A DNA stretch of 64,000 bases from Actinomyces wuliandei (GTDB lineage Bacteria > Actinomycetota > Actinomycetes > Actinomycetales > Actinomycetaceae): the NCBI RefSeq assembly GCF_004010955.1, contig NZ_CP025227.1, forward strand, positions 620,001 to 684,000, given 5' to 3'. Made by a program: the position numbers and the translations under genes. Below are positions 17,274-25,714 of this stretch, in pieces. Position 1 is the stretch's first letter, and every line of letters begins with the position of its first letter. Under the pieces are notes generated by a model. The model made no database searches, had not been told where the DNA came from, and saw nothing but the letters and a program-made list of their open reading frames with translations.

Positions 17274-18583
17274 GAGACCTCCCGCCGACGGGTGCCGCCG
17301 GGGACGGTGAGCACGTGCTCCAGGGGGTGGACGGCTCGTACCGGGGTAAAGGCCTGGGCGGCGGCGGTGGCCCGGCGTCTGGCCTGCTCCAGGGTCTGGG
17401 GGCTGCTGGCCAGCCTCTCCAGGGCCTGGGCGAGGGCCTCGGCACTACCGGGAGGCACGAGCACGGCCGCCTGGCCCAGTGCCCGTCGCTGGGGAGGTGT
17501 GTCCGAGGTGACGACCGCGCACCCGGCAGCCATCCCCTGGTACACCTTGTTGGGGACGACGTCGAGTGCCTTGCTCGTGGTCCCCATGATCCCCAGGCAC
17601 ACGTCGTGGCGGGCGACGAGGTCGGGAAGACGGGCAGGCTCCACCCAGTCGTGCCACTCCACTGTCTCTACCCCACGCAGGACACGCTCGCACTCGCAGC
17701 GGTCCTGCCCCGTTCCGATGAGCGTGGCACGTATGTTGTCGGCACGGTCGGCCAGGATCCGCAGTGCGCGTGCGATTGTGGGCGTGCCCTGGAGTGGGGT
17801 GAACATCCCGTAGAAGACGACCGACAGCGGCCGGGCGGGTACGGCGGCCGGGAGACTGCCGTCGGCGGTGGTGCTGCCGGTGGCGCGGGTAGTGGTGCTG
17901 GTGGTGCCTGGCGCTTGCTCATGGGCGAGCCGACGCTGCCGGGCGCGCTGGCCGGAGTCGTACCACTGCTGGGGGGCGCCCACGGGGACGACGACGGCGC
18001 GGGCACGCGCACCTGGCTCCAGGCGGGCCGCGTGCTCGTGGGTGTCCACCACGACGACGTCGGCCGTTTTGGTGGCCAGGGTGTCCAGGCCCTCCAGCAG
18101 CCACACCCGCGTGCCGCCCTCGCCCCGGTCCCGGGCCGTGCCCGAGGCGAAGACCAGGTGGTCCAGGACGATGGTGGTACGTGGGTACAGCACCCTGGCC
18201 AGCAGGACGTCGAAGTGCCCCATGTAGCCCACGAGCAGCACGTCGGGGGCTCGAGCACCCCGGAAGCGGCGGCTGCCCAGCGCCAGGGCTGACCAGCGGG
18301 CGGCCAGCCTCCCGGCGAGGACGGGAAGCCGCCAGGGTTGTCGGAGGATAGCGACTCGCTGCGCCGTACCCAGGCCGAGGGGCCGGTCCAGCTCGCGCAC
18401 CGTGAGCCCGTTGTCCCGCAGCCCGTCCAGGAGCACGGCGACCCGAGGGTGCGTCCTGGCGTCGTAGGTGCCGAACCCCAGGACCCGGGTCCTGGGGGAG
18501 GCGGGATCCGTGACGGTGCCCTCAGTCTCAGCGGCTGCCTGCGCGCCCTGTGCGCACCTGGGCGCGCCTGTGGCGGGAGGCAT
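17270..18583 (-). CDS. GT-B glycosyltransferase (GT4-like)
   Basis: A 437-residue enzyme. After a short variable N-terminus the acceptor half starts at TRVLGFGTYDARTHPRVAVL. The donor half starts at PLSVVFYGMFTPLQGTPTIA near 250, followed by VEWHDWVEPARLPDLVARHD and the donor-site turn LDVVPNKVYQGMAAGCAVVT near 365. The Ser/Thr/Ala-rich stretch near 225-250 is an interdomain linker. No membrane helix is present. Its ATG overlaps the upstream GT2 stop by one base (TGATG) and its own stop overlaps the YbhN-like start, forming a three-gene minus-strand operon (19707 to 16314). Donor and acceptor cannot be read. Confidence 0.82.
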   Translation of the reverse strand: MPPATGAPRCAQGAQAAAETEGTVTDPASPRTRVLGFGTYDARTHPRVAVLLDGLRDNGLTVRELDRPLGLGTAQRVAILRQPWRLPVLAGRLAARWSALALGSRRFRGARAPDVLLVGYMGHFDVLLARVLYPRTTIVLDHLVFASGTARDRGEGGTRVWLLEGLDTLATKTADVVVVDTHEHAARLEPGARARAVVVPVGAPQQWYDSGQRARQRRLAHEQAPGTTSTTTRATGSTTADGSLPAAVPARPLSVVFYGMFTPLQGTPTIARALRILADRADNIRATLIGTGQDRCECERVLRGVETVEWHDWVEPARLPDLVARHDVCLGIMGTTSKALDVVPNKVYQGMAAGCAVVTSDTPPQRRALGQAAVLVPPGSAEALAQALERLASSPQTLEQARRRATAAAQAFTPVRAVHPLEHVLTVPGGTRRREVS

Positions 18584-19707
18584 CAGCGTCCCACCGGGAG
18601 CTGGGCGGTGCTCGTGGCGGGGGCCGCGCCGCCTGTGCTGGCTGGGCTGCCCGTGCCGCTGCTGCCCGCGCTGGTGGAGGTGTCCTCTGCGCGGGCTGGG
18701 GCGGTGGTAGCAGTCGTGGCAGCAGCGGTGGCCTCGGTGGCGGCGCGGCCGGGCACTGCGGTGTCAGGCCGTCCGTACTCCAGGTTCTTCAGGCGTTCCA
18801 GCGCCTCCTCGACCAGGATACGGTTGGTGCGCTGCAGGTCGGCGATGACCAGCAGGGCGACGCTCAGCAGGGAGGCGACGAGCATGGCGACGCCGAAGAT
18901 GAGGGACTGGACGTGCCCTCCTGCCTGTCCCATGAGCCACAGCACGAGGAAGCGGATGAAGGGGACGAGCCCCAGGACCCCCAGCACGGCTGCCAGCCAC
19001 CCCAGGACCGCGTGCGGCTTGAACATGAGGTAGGAGCGGGCGATGGCCGAGCCGGACTTGGCCATGTGCTGGAAGATGTTGGTGAACAGGCGCGACTCGC
19101 GCGTCTTGGGGTTGGTGGTGATAGGCACGCTCGCGATGCGCAGGCGCTTGTTGCCCGCCTGGATGATGGTCTCCATGCAGTAGGAGAACTGCGTGACCAC
19201 GTTGAGCCTGATGAGGGCGCTCTTGGAGTAGGCGCGGAACCCCGAGGCGGCGTCGGGCAGGGTGGTGCCGGCGGCGTAGTTGACGACCTGGGAGCCCACC
19301 CGCTGCATACGCTTCTTGAACCAGGAGAAGTGGGCGATCTGGGCGGTCTGGCGGTCGGCGATGGCGATGTCGGCCTGGCCGCTGACCACGGGTGCCACCA
19401 GGTCGCCGATGTACTCCTGCTTGTACTGGTTGTCACCATCGGTGTTGACGACGACGTCGGCCCCGTGGGCGAGGGCGTAGTCGACACCGTCCCTGAAGGA
19501 GCGGGCCAGTCCCATGTTGCGGGTGTGGCGGACCAGGTGGTGCACGCCGTGGGCGCGGGCCACCTCCACGGTGGCGTCGGTGGAGCCGTCGTCGATGACG
19601 AGGACCTCGACCTGGTCAACGCCGTTGATCTGCCTCGGAATGGTGTCGAGCACCATACCGAGGGTGTTCTCCTCGTTGAGGCAGGGGATCTGGACAAAGA
19701 GCTTCAT
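18583..19707 (-). CDS. Membrane-anchored GT2 glycosyltransferase, polyprenyl-phosphate type
   Basis: A DPM1/GtrB-like GT2 enzyme of 374 residues, likely moving a sugar from a nucleotide donor to polyprenyl phosphate at the inner membrane face. The GT-A domain begins MKLFVQIPCLNEENTLGMVL, with VLVIDDGSTDAT near 39, NTDGDNQYKQEYI near 90 (the metal-binding DxD) and a GFRAYSKSALI segment near 165. Two C-terminal hydrophobic hairpins (about 243-320) anchor it, and an Ala/Thr-rich tail follows. ATG 19707 with AGGA four bases upstream is chosen; the extension to 19863 is Arg/Pro/Gly-rich and not credible. A lipid-linked sugar made here could feed the GT-C-like proteins of this locus (inference). 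Confidence 0.87.
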   Translation of the reverse strand: MKLFVQIPCLNEENTLGMVLDTIPRQINGVDQVEVLVIDDGSTDATVEVARAHGVHHLVRHTRNMGLARSFRDGVDYALAHGADVVVNTDGDNQYKQEYIGDLVAPVVSGQADIAIADRQTAQIAHFSWFKKRMQRVGSQVVNYAAGTTLPDAASGFRAYSKSALIRLNVVTQFSYCMETIIQAGNKRLRIASVPITTNPKTRESRLFTNIFQHMAKSGSAIARSYLMFKPHAVLGWLAAVLGVLGLVPFIRFLVLWLMGQAGGHVQSLIFGVAMLVASLLSVALLVIADLQRTNRILVEEALERLKNLEYGRPDTAVPGRAATEATAAATTATTAPARAEDTSTSAGSSGTGSPASTGGAAPATSTAQLPVGR

Positions 19708-20072
19708 GGTGTCCTGTGTTCGGTAGGAGGGGCGGACGCCGGGACGCGAGGGCCGTGGTACAGCGGACCCGGGGAGCGTGTGGGCACGGGGGCCTGCTGC
19801 CCGAGCCGGGCACCGGCCCCGGCGGCCGCGTTCCGGGCAGCGCTCCCCGGCCGTCGCTGCCACAGTGTAGGGCAGCGGGACAGGACGGCGCTTCTGCCCC
19901 CGGGCAGGGGCGCGGACCTGGCGCAGGTGGGATGTGCCCCACCTCCTGTACGGGCGTGCCCTCGGGTCTGCCTATGATGGTGGGGGCGCACCAGCCGGGC
20001 CGCTGTCCTGTCAGCCCTCCTGCCACGGTGCCTGGACCGTGCCCACTGCGTAGCCTGAGCAAAGGACGTGCC
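19708..20072. other. Divergent intergenic region before the ABC transporter operon
   Basis: 365 bp without a gene. TATGAT at 19973-19978 is a good -10 candidate for the plus-strand transporter operon, and TACACT on the minus strand (19864-19869) is a candidate for the GT2 operon with a leader of about 150 nt. No clear -35 was seen for either. Confidence 0.4.
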
Positions 20073-20903
20073 TTGCCGATTATCAGTGACCTGCGGGAGT
20101 CGCGAGAGCTCCTGTACAACCTCACGATGCGTGAGGTGAAGGGAAAGTACAAGAGGACCGCCCTGGGGCAGCTGTGGTCGCTGGCCAACCCGCTGGCGCT
20201 GATGGTGGTGTACTCCCTCGTCTTCAGCATCGTCATCCGCGTCCAGCCCGCCCCAGGCGACCCCTCAGGCCTGGACTACTTCGCCCTGTGGCTCATGTGC
20301 GGGCTGCTGCCGTGGTCCTTCTTCTCCAACGTGGTCAACGGCGGCATGGGGGCGCTGGTCGGCAACGAGAACCTCATCAAGAAGGTCTACTTCCCCCGCT
20401 CGGCGCTGCTGGTCTCCAACTCCCTGGCGTGGCTCTACTCGTGGTCGATTGAGATGGTGGTCCTGGTGGTGGCCGTCATCCTGCTGGGCGGCGCCCCCTA
20501 CCTCTACGTCCTGCCCGTCATGGTGCTCATGGTCCTGCTCACGCTGTTCTCGACGGGGGTGGCGATGATGCTGTCCATTGCCAACGTGCACTTCCGCGAC
20601 ACGCAGTACCTTATGGGTATCGTCTTCCAGATCTGGTTCTACGCCAACCCGATCATCTACCCGGCCACGATGGTCCAGGAGGTCTCGGGCGGCGCCGGGT
20701 CCTTCCTGGGGATGACGGTGTTCGACCTCTACCGGCTCAATCCCTTCTACCACTTCATCCTGGCCTTCAGGAACCTGCTGTACGACAACCGGCTCCCCGC
20801 GCTGTCCACCAGCCTGGTCGTGCTGGTCCTGTCCCTGGGGGTGTTCCTCGTCGGGTGGCGGGTGTTCGACCGCCACCAGTCCCGTCTGGCGGAGGTGCTC
20901 TGA
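20073..20903 (+). CDS. Wzm/TagG-type ABC-2 polysaccharide export permease
   Basis: The membrane half of an ABC exporter for a completed lipid-linked glycan. The 276-residue protein begins ISDLRESRELLYNLTMREVK, the amphipathic N-terminal pattern of Wzm/TagG/RfbA-type permeases, followed by KGKYKRTALGQLWSLANPL and about six membrane helices; the YANPIIYPATMV motif near 192 is conserved in the family. I chose TTG 20073 because AAAGGA (20061-20066) lies six bases before it and homologous N-termini start here; the longer in-frame extension to 19716 is not credible. One base separates its stop from the ATPase gene, so both are co-translated. Confidence 0.9.
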   Translation: MPIISDLRESRELLYNLTMREVKGKYKRTALGQLWSLANPLALMVVYSLVFSIVIRVQPAPGDPSGLDYFALWLMCGLLPWSFFSNVVNGGMGALVGNENLIKKVYFPRSALLVSNSLAWLYSWSIEMVVLVVAVILLGGAPYLYVLPVMVLMVLLTLFSTGVAMMLSIANVHFRDTQYLMGIVFQIWFYANPIIYPATMVQEVSGGAGSFLGMTVFDLYRLNPFYHFILAFRNLLYDNRLPALSTSLVVLVLSLGVFLVGWRVFDRHQSRLAEVL

Positions 20904-20904
20904 G

Positions 20905-22188
20905 ATGTCTGCGATGTCTGAGACGGTCGGCTCCGCCGCAGTCAGCGTGGAGGCTGTGTCCAAGAGGTTCCGGGTCTACCGGGAGCGCAACAACACGCTG
21001 AAGTCCGCGCTCATGCGACGCGGTTCCTCCTCCTACCAGGACTTCCAGGCGCTGGAGGACGTGAGCCTGGAGATCCCCCAGGGGTCCACCTTCGCCCTGG
21101 TGGGTGACAACGGGTCAGGCAAGTCCACCCTGCTCAAGTGCATCGCCAGGATCCTGGTGCCCGACTCCGGGACCATCCGCCGCCGGGGCCGGATGGCGGC
21201 GATGCTGGAGGTCGGCTCCGGGTTCCACCCCGAGCTCTCCGGCCGGGAGAACATCTACCTCAACGGCTCGATCCTGGGCATGTCCAGGAGCGAGATCGAT
21301 GCCAAGCTGGACCAGATCGTGGACTTCTCCGGGGTCGAGGCCTTCATCGACCAGCCGGTGAAGAACTACTCCTCGGGCATGTACGTGCGCCTGGGCTTCT
21401 CGGTGGCCATCCACACGGAGCCGGAGATCCTCCTGGTGGACGAGATCCTCGCCGTGGGCGACACCTCCTTCCAGGAGAAGTGCGCGCAGAAGTTCGCCGA
21501 CCTGCGCGATGAGGGCCGTACCGTCGTCGTGGTCTCCCACTCCCTGCCCCAGCTGCGGTCCATGGCAGACCAGGCGGCCTACCTCGACCACGGCCGTCTC
21601 AAGGCCGTGGGCCCGGCCCGGGTCGTCCTGGAGCAGTACGCGGACGCGGAGCGCACCAATATCCGTACCGACGACAACGGCCGGGTCCGCTGGGGCACGG
21701 GTGAGGTCGTCGTGGAGCGCGTGGAGGTCATCGGCCCCCGAGGCCCGGTGGGCGCCGAGGGCCTGGCCTCAGGGGACCAGGTCGTGCTGCGCCTGCACTA
21801 CCACGCCACCAGGCGGGTCGAGCGCCCCAGCCTGGGGCTCACGATGGACAGCGCGCAGGGCAGCTATCTGTGGGCCAGCTTCTCCCGCGACCAGGGCTTC
21901 AGCCCTGACTACCTGGAGGGGCGGGGCAGCGTTGACCTCGTCATCCCCCACCTGCCGCTCCAGGAGGGCCTCTACGCGGTGCACGGCGGTGTGCTCGGGG
22001 CGGGGCCGGAGGAGGTGTTCGACTTCGTCCGGGAGATCGCCTGGCTGCAGGTGGGCACCAGCGACCCCCGGGACTCCGGCGGGCCGGTGTCCATGGCGGG
22101 CCGGTGGAGGATGAGCGGGCAGACGCGTACGGCTGCCGAGGCGGTCTCGGCCTTGGGCGCAGGCACAGGAGGTAGGAATGAGCTCTGA
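20905..22188 (+). CDS. Wzt/TagH-type ABC exporter ATPase with C-terminal carbohydrate-recognition extension
   Basis: The energising subunit of the glycan exporter. Walker A is GDNGSGKST (67-75), the signature is YSSGMYVRLGF (155-165), Walker B is ILLVDEILAVGD (175-186) and the switch His is in VVVSHSLPQL. The N-terminal insert MRRGSSSYQDFQALEDVSLE is typical of polysaccharide exporters. Residues from about 245 to 400 form an extra beta-rich domain (WGTGEVVVERVEVIGP ... YAVHGGVLGAGPEEVFDFVR) resembling the Wzt C-terminal domain that in O-antigen systems binds the modified chain end. This suggests export of a length- or end-capped polymer (inference). It overlaps the next gene by 11 bp. Confidence 0.9.
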   Translation: MSAMSETVGSAAVSVEAVSKRFRVYRERNNTLKSALMRRGSSSYQDFQALEDVSLEIPQGSTFALVGDNGSGKSTLLKCIARILVPDSGTIRRRGRMAAMLEVGSGFHPELSGRENIYLNGSILGMSRSEIDAKLDQIVDFSGVEAFIDQPVKNYSSGMYVRLGFSVAIHTEPEILLVDEILAVGDTSFQEKCAQKFADLRDEGRTVVVVSHSLPQLRSMADQAAYLDHGRLKAVGPARVVLEQYADAERTNIRTDDNGRVRWGTGEVVVERVEVIGPRGPVGAEGLASGDQVVLRLHYHATRRVERPSLGLTMDSAQGSYLWASFSRDQGFSPDYLEGRGSVDLVIPHLPLQEGLYAVHGGVLGAGPEEVFDFVREIAWLQVGTSDPRDSGGPVSMAGRWRMSGQTRTAAEAVSALGAGTGGRNEL

Positions 22189-23602
22189 GGTGGCACCGGG
22201 GGCCGACAGGTCCGGCGGGAGGTCCCAGAAGGCCTCTCAGCGGATCTCCCAGCGGATCGTGGTGGCGACCCTGGACACTCTCGGGGAGAAGATGGCCGGG
22301 CCGGCGATCCGGGCCTGGGAGATCTCCTCCCACCTGGCTGCCCAGGGCCATCGGGTGCGCCTGCTGACCTTTGCTGCCTGCCACCGCCAGGGTGAGGGGT
22401 TCCAGGCCGCGCGCACCGACGTCGACGGCTTCAGGCATGAGGTCGAGGGCGCCGACGTCGTGGTGATCCAGGGCTATATCGCGGCGACCTTCCCCTGGCT
22501 CCACGAGGCCCCCCAGAAGATCGTCATCGACCTGTACGACCCCTTTCACCTGGAGTCCCTGGAGGCGGAGAGGTACCAGCCGCTGGACCAGCGTGACGCC
22601 GCCCTGTCCCGGGCGCTGCTCGAGCTGGACGCCCAGGTCCTGCGGGGGGACTTCTTCATCTGCGCCTCCGAGAAGCAGCGCGACCTGTGGCTGGGGCACC
22701 TGGCGGGCTCGGGGCGGGTCAACCCTCTCACCTACGACGCCGACCCCTCGCTGCGCAGCCTGATCGACGTCGTCGCCTTCGGCACCTCCGACGACGAGGC
22801 GGTCCAGACCCGCCACCCCGTCAAGGGGGCCGTGCCCGGGATCGGGGCTGAGGACCCGGTCGTCATCTGGGGCGGAGGCGTCTACAACTGGTTCGACCCG
22901 CTGTCGGTGGTCAGAGCCATCGACGTGGTGCGGCGCCAGGTTCCTGACGTGAGGCTCTTCTTCCTGGGAATGAGGCACCCTAACCCGGACGTCCCGGAGA
23001 TGGACATGGCCGTGCGTACCCGTCAGGAGGCTGACAGGCTCGGGCTGACGGGGACCACAGTGTTCTTCCACGAGGACTGGGTGGCCTACGAGGACCGGGT
23101 CAACTACCTCATGGACGCTGATGTCGGGGTCTCCACCCACTTTGACCACATTGAGACCGCCTTCTCCTTCAGGACCAGGATCCTGGACTACCTGTGGGCG
23201 GGCCTGCCGATCGTGTGCTCGGCAGGGGACTCCTTCGCGACCCTGGTGGAGCGCGAGGGCCTGGGGGCGAGTGTCCCCGTGGGTGACACGGACGCCCTGG
23301 CCAGCAGCATCGTCACCCTCCTGACTGACGACTCCGCAGCGCGCTCGGCGCGGGAGGCGGTCAGGGACGCGGCCCAGGGGCTCACGTGGCAGCGCACGCT
23401 GCAGCCTCTCATCCGCTACTGCGCCCAGCCCTACAGGGCGGCCGACCACGAGCGTGTCGCCGCCTACCGGCCCGCAGGACAGGTGTCCCTGCTGACGGCC
23501 CTGCGCCGGGACCTGCGCGCTGTCTCCCGTACCCTGAGGACGTCGGGGGCGCGTGGGGTGGCCGCCAAGGTGCGGTGGCGCCTGTCGAGGCTGAGGCGAT
23601 GA
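22178..23602 (+). CDS. GT-B glycosyltransferase (GT4-like) linked to the ABC exporter
   Basis: A 474-residue enzyme with AGGAGGT at 22167-22173 four bases before ATG 22178. The acceptor half starts RIVVATLDTLGEKMAGPAIR, a sequence recurring in polysaccharide GT4 enzymes next to Wzm/Wzt genes. The donor half starts PVVIWGGGVYNWFDPLSVVR near 228, with VNYLMDADVGVSTHFD near 308 and FSFRTRILDYLWAGLPIVCS near 329 forming the donor site. The C-terminal 60 residues are basic and may contact the membrane. Its stop overlaps the next GT2 start (ATGA), making a four-gene operon 20073-24555. Confidence 0.85.
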   Translation: MSSEVAPGADRSGGRSQKASQRISQRIVVATLDTLGEKMAGPAIRAWEISSHLAAQGHRVRLLTFAACHRQGEGFQAARTDVDGFRHEVEGADVVVIQGYIAATFPWLHEAPQKIVIDLYDPFHLESLEAERYQPLDQRDAALSRALLELDAQVLRGDFFICASEKQRDLWLGHLAGSGRVNPLTYDADPSLRSLIDVVAFGTSDDEAVQTRHPVKGAVPGIGAEDPVVIWGGGVYNWFDPLSVVRAIDVVRRQVPDVRLFFLGMRHPNPDVPEMDMAVRTRQEADRLGLTGTTVFFHEDWVAYEDRVNYLMDADVGVSTHFDHIETAFSFRTRILDYLWAGLPIVCSAGDSFATLVEREGLGASVPVGDTDALASSIVTLLTDDSAARSAREAVRDAAQGLTWQRTLQPLIRYCAQPYRAADHERVAAYRPAGQVSLLTALRRDLRAVSRTLRTSGARGVAAKVRWRLSRLRR

Positions 23603-24555
23603 CCGGGGAGCGCCCGACGGGGGAGGTCCCGGCCAACCAGGTGGCCGCCGTGGTCGTCACCTACCACCCGGAACCCTCCTGCGCCGACCTGGTGACGGCC
23701 CTGTCCGCCCAGTGCCAGTGGGTTGTCGTGGTGGACAACGGCTCCTCTCCCGGGGAGCTCCAGCCGCTGCGGGAGGCATGCGCGCGTACCGGCGCCCACC
23801 TGGCGGAGATGGGGGACAACCTCGGGATCGCGGCTGCCCAGAACCACGGCATCGTGCGGGCACGCGAGCTGGGGGCACGCTGGGTCCTGCTGTCAGACCA
23901 CGACTCGGTCCCCTCTCCCGGCATGGTGGACCAGCTGCTGGCGGCCTTCAGAGCCGACCAGCGGGACGACCCTGGTGGTAGCAGCCGCAGGGTGGCGGCA
24001 GCAGGCCCCCTCGTGGGGGAGGACCGCCAGGGTCGTGACCAGCTGGTCTACGTGGCCCGGCGCTGGGGCCCGCGCCGAGCCACGCCGGGGGAGCTGGAGG
24101 AGCCCTACCTGACGGTCGCCTTCCTCATCGCCTCCGGGTGCCTGGTGTCGGTGGAGGCGCTGGACCACGTCGGCCTCATGAGGGAGGACCTCTTCATCGA
24201 CCACGTCGACCTGGAGTGGGGCCTGAGGGCGCGGCGCGCGGGCTACCGCCTGGTGGTGGCCACCGGCACGCCGATGACGCACCGCCTGGGTGACGAGGTG
24301 GTCCGGCTGCCCGGGCGTCGTCAGCCGGTACACGTCCACGCCCCTGTGCGCAGCTACTACCTGGTGCGCAACACGCTGATCCTGCTGCGCTCGGGCCTGC
24401 TCCCGGTGGCGTGGAGGGTCGGCTACACGGTCTGGCTGGCCAAGTACACGGCCTTCAACGCGGTCCTGGCTGACCGTCGTCGGCAGCGGGTCTCAGCACT
24501 GGCCCACGGGCTGGTGGACGGGCTGCGGGGACGGGGTGGAGCCCGTCCGTCCTGA
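23599..24555 (+). CDS. GT2 glycosyltransferase, rhamnosyltransferase-like (RfbF/WbbL type)
   Basis: A 318-residue GT-A enzyme. VAAVVVTYHPEPSCADLVTA starts the fold, VVVVDNGSSPGEL follows at about 40, LSDHDSVPSPGMVDQL near 97 carries the metal-binding DxD equivalent, ASGCLVSVEAL lies near 178 and LFIDHVDLEWGLRARRAGY near 194 is the catalytic-base region of the rhamnosyltransferase subgroup. A dTDP-rhamnose donor fits the rml genes in the window but is inferred. ATG 23599 overlaps the preceding TGA by 4 bp; the longer frame starting at 23386 runs through the upstream gene and is rejected. Confidence 0.85.
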   Translation: MTGERPTGEVPANQVAAVVVTYHPEPSCADLVTALSAQCQWVVVVDNGSSPGELQPLREACARTGAHLAEMGDNLGIAAAQNHGIVRARELGARWVLLSDHDSVPSPGMVDQLLAAFRADQRDDPGGSSRRVAAAGPLVGEDRQGRDQLVYVARRWGPRRATPGELEEPYLTVAFLIASGCLVSVEALDHVGLMREDLFIDHVDLEWGLRARRAGYRLVVATGTPMTHRLGDEVVRLPGRRQPVHVHAPVRSYYLVRNTLILLRSGLLPVAWRVGYTVWLAKYTAFNAVLADRRRQRVSALAHGLVDGLRGRGGARPS

Positions 24556-24607
24556 ACCTGGCGCGCGGCGCTGAGTCCGGGTGCCAGGGCAGACCTAGGC
24601 AGACGTC

Positions 24608-25711
24608 CTAGGCAGGTGCTGCGCCGATCAGCTGTGGGAAGGGGGAGACGGAGAGCATCTGCGTGAGGTCTGACAGAGTGAAGACCCGCCCGTCGGTGTC
24701 CCGGATGACTGGCCCCAGGGTGTCGTTGACGCGTGTCCACCCCAGTCCGGCAAGCACACCCACCAGGGGGACTCCGCCGAGACGGACGGACTCAGCGCGT
24801 AGACGCTCAAAGCGGTGCGCCTTGTCGCGTGCGGTACCGCCGTCGCTGGTGAGCTTGCACTCAAGCATGGCTCGCAGGGTGTGCGACTGGTCGTAGACCA
24901 CGAAGTCGGGCGCAGGTGCGACGTGAATCTCAAAATGTTCGGCGATCTCTGCCTGGTTGTGCGAACCCGTACGGATATGGGGAATACCGTGGGCGAGGAA
25001 CAGGTCCTCGACAGCGTCCTCAAGGATGTTCCCGCGCTGTGTCGACGTGGCGTCGAGAAGCTGCCGGAAGTGCCCGCCGTAGTGGCGCTGGTGCAGAAAG
25101 ACCTCGTAGGGCACGCCGTCGCGGGCCAGCGCTGCCGCGGTGGCCCAGCCGTCGCGGGTGTCGAATTTGTCCTGCTTGGTTCGCAGGCCGTCCGGCGGGT
25201 CCCCGAACAGCGTGCCGTCCATAGCCTTGACAAGCGTCAGGGCCAGCGTCATGGCAGTGTCCTCCGACGGCCTGGTGCCGTGACGCTCCATCCCCTCGAT
25301 GACACCGGGCGAGACTCTCCTGGGTGACGACGAGGAGCTGACGAGCGTTGTCGCGCTTGCCAGCTCCTTGGTGAGCAGTCCCAGAACTGTGCGGAAGGTC
25401 AGCAGCGAGCGGGGCTGGTCAAGGAGTGCGTGTGTCACCGTCTCCTGACTCATGTCAGTAAAGCCCTGCGTGGCTTCTAGGGTCGCGCGGTAGCTGGCTT
25501 GGAAGGTGGACAGCTCGTAGAAGTCCATGGAGTGGACGTAGGCGAAGTCCGGTGCGAGATGAGGAACGTAGACCTGGTTGGCTACCTCGGCGTAGATCTT
25601 GGTGTGCTCGGCTGTGCCGTGCCGTTGGGCGACCAGACGCATCTGCGCCACACGTTCGTCCCATGAACCGGTGCTGATGATCGCGTTGACGGTCTCCTCG
25701 ACGGTTGCCAT
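24608..25711 (-). CDS. Type II restriction endonuclease, PD-(D/E)XK type
   Basis: A 367-residue protein paired with a DNA methyltransferase. The catalytic core is visible late in the chain: RGNILEDAVEDLFLAHGI (about 227-243) supplies an upstream Glu helix, APDFVVYD gives D269, and AMLECKLTSDGG gives E284 and K286, i.e. an ExK variant of the PD-(D/E)XK nuclease motif. The N-terminal 200 residues have no motif I can name and may bind DNA. The ATG lies 3 bp after the methylase stop, so the methylase is translated first. The target site cannot be derived. The pair interrupts a glycosylation locus in reverse orientation to its left-hand neighbour. Confidence 0.8.
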   Translation of the reverse strand: MATVEETVNAIISTGSWDERVAQMRLVAQRHGTAEHTKIYAEVANQVYVPHLAPDFAYVHSMDFYELSTFQASYRATLEATQGFTDMSQETVTHALLDQPRSLLTFRTVLGLLTKELASATTLVSSSSSPRRVSPGVIEGMERHGTRPSEDTAMTLALTLVKAMDGTLFGDPPDGLRTKQDKFDTRDGWATAAALARDGVPYEVFLHQRHYGGHFRQLLDATSTQRGNILEDAVEDLFLAHGIPHIRTGSHNQAEIAEHFEIHVAPAPDFVVYDQSHTLRAMLECKLTSDGGTARDKAHRFERLRAESVRLGGVPLVGVLAGLGWTRVNDTLGPVIRDTDGRVFTLSDLTQMLSVSPFPQLIGAAPA

Positions 25712-25714
25712 GCT

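Noticed and set aside
21941..23449. 502-codon minus-strand ORF
   Set aside because: Antisense to the ABC ATPase and a glycosyltransferase with clear motifs on the plus strand.
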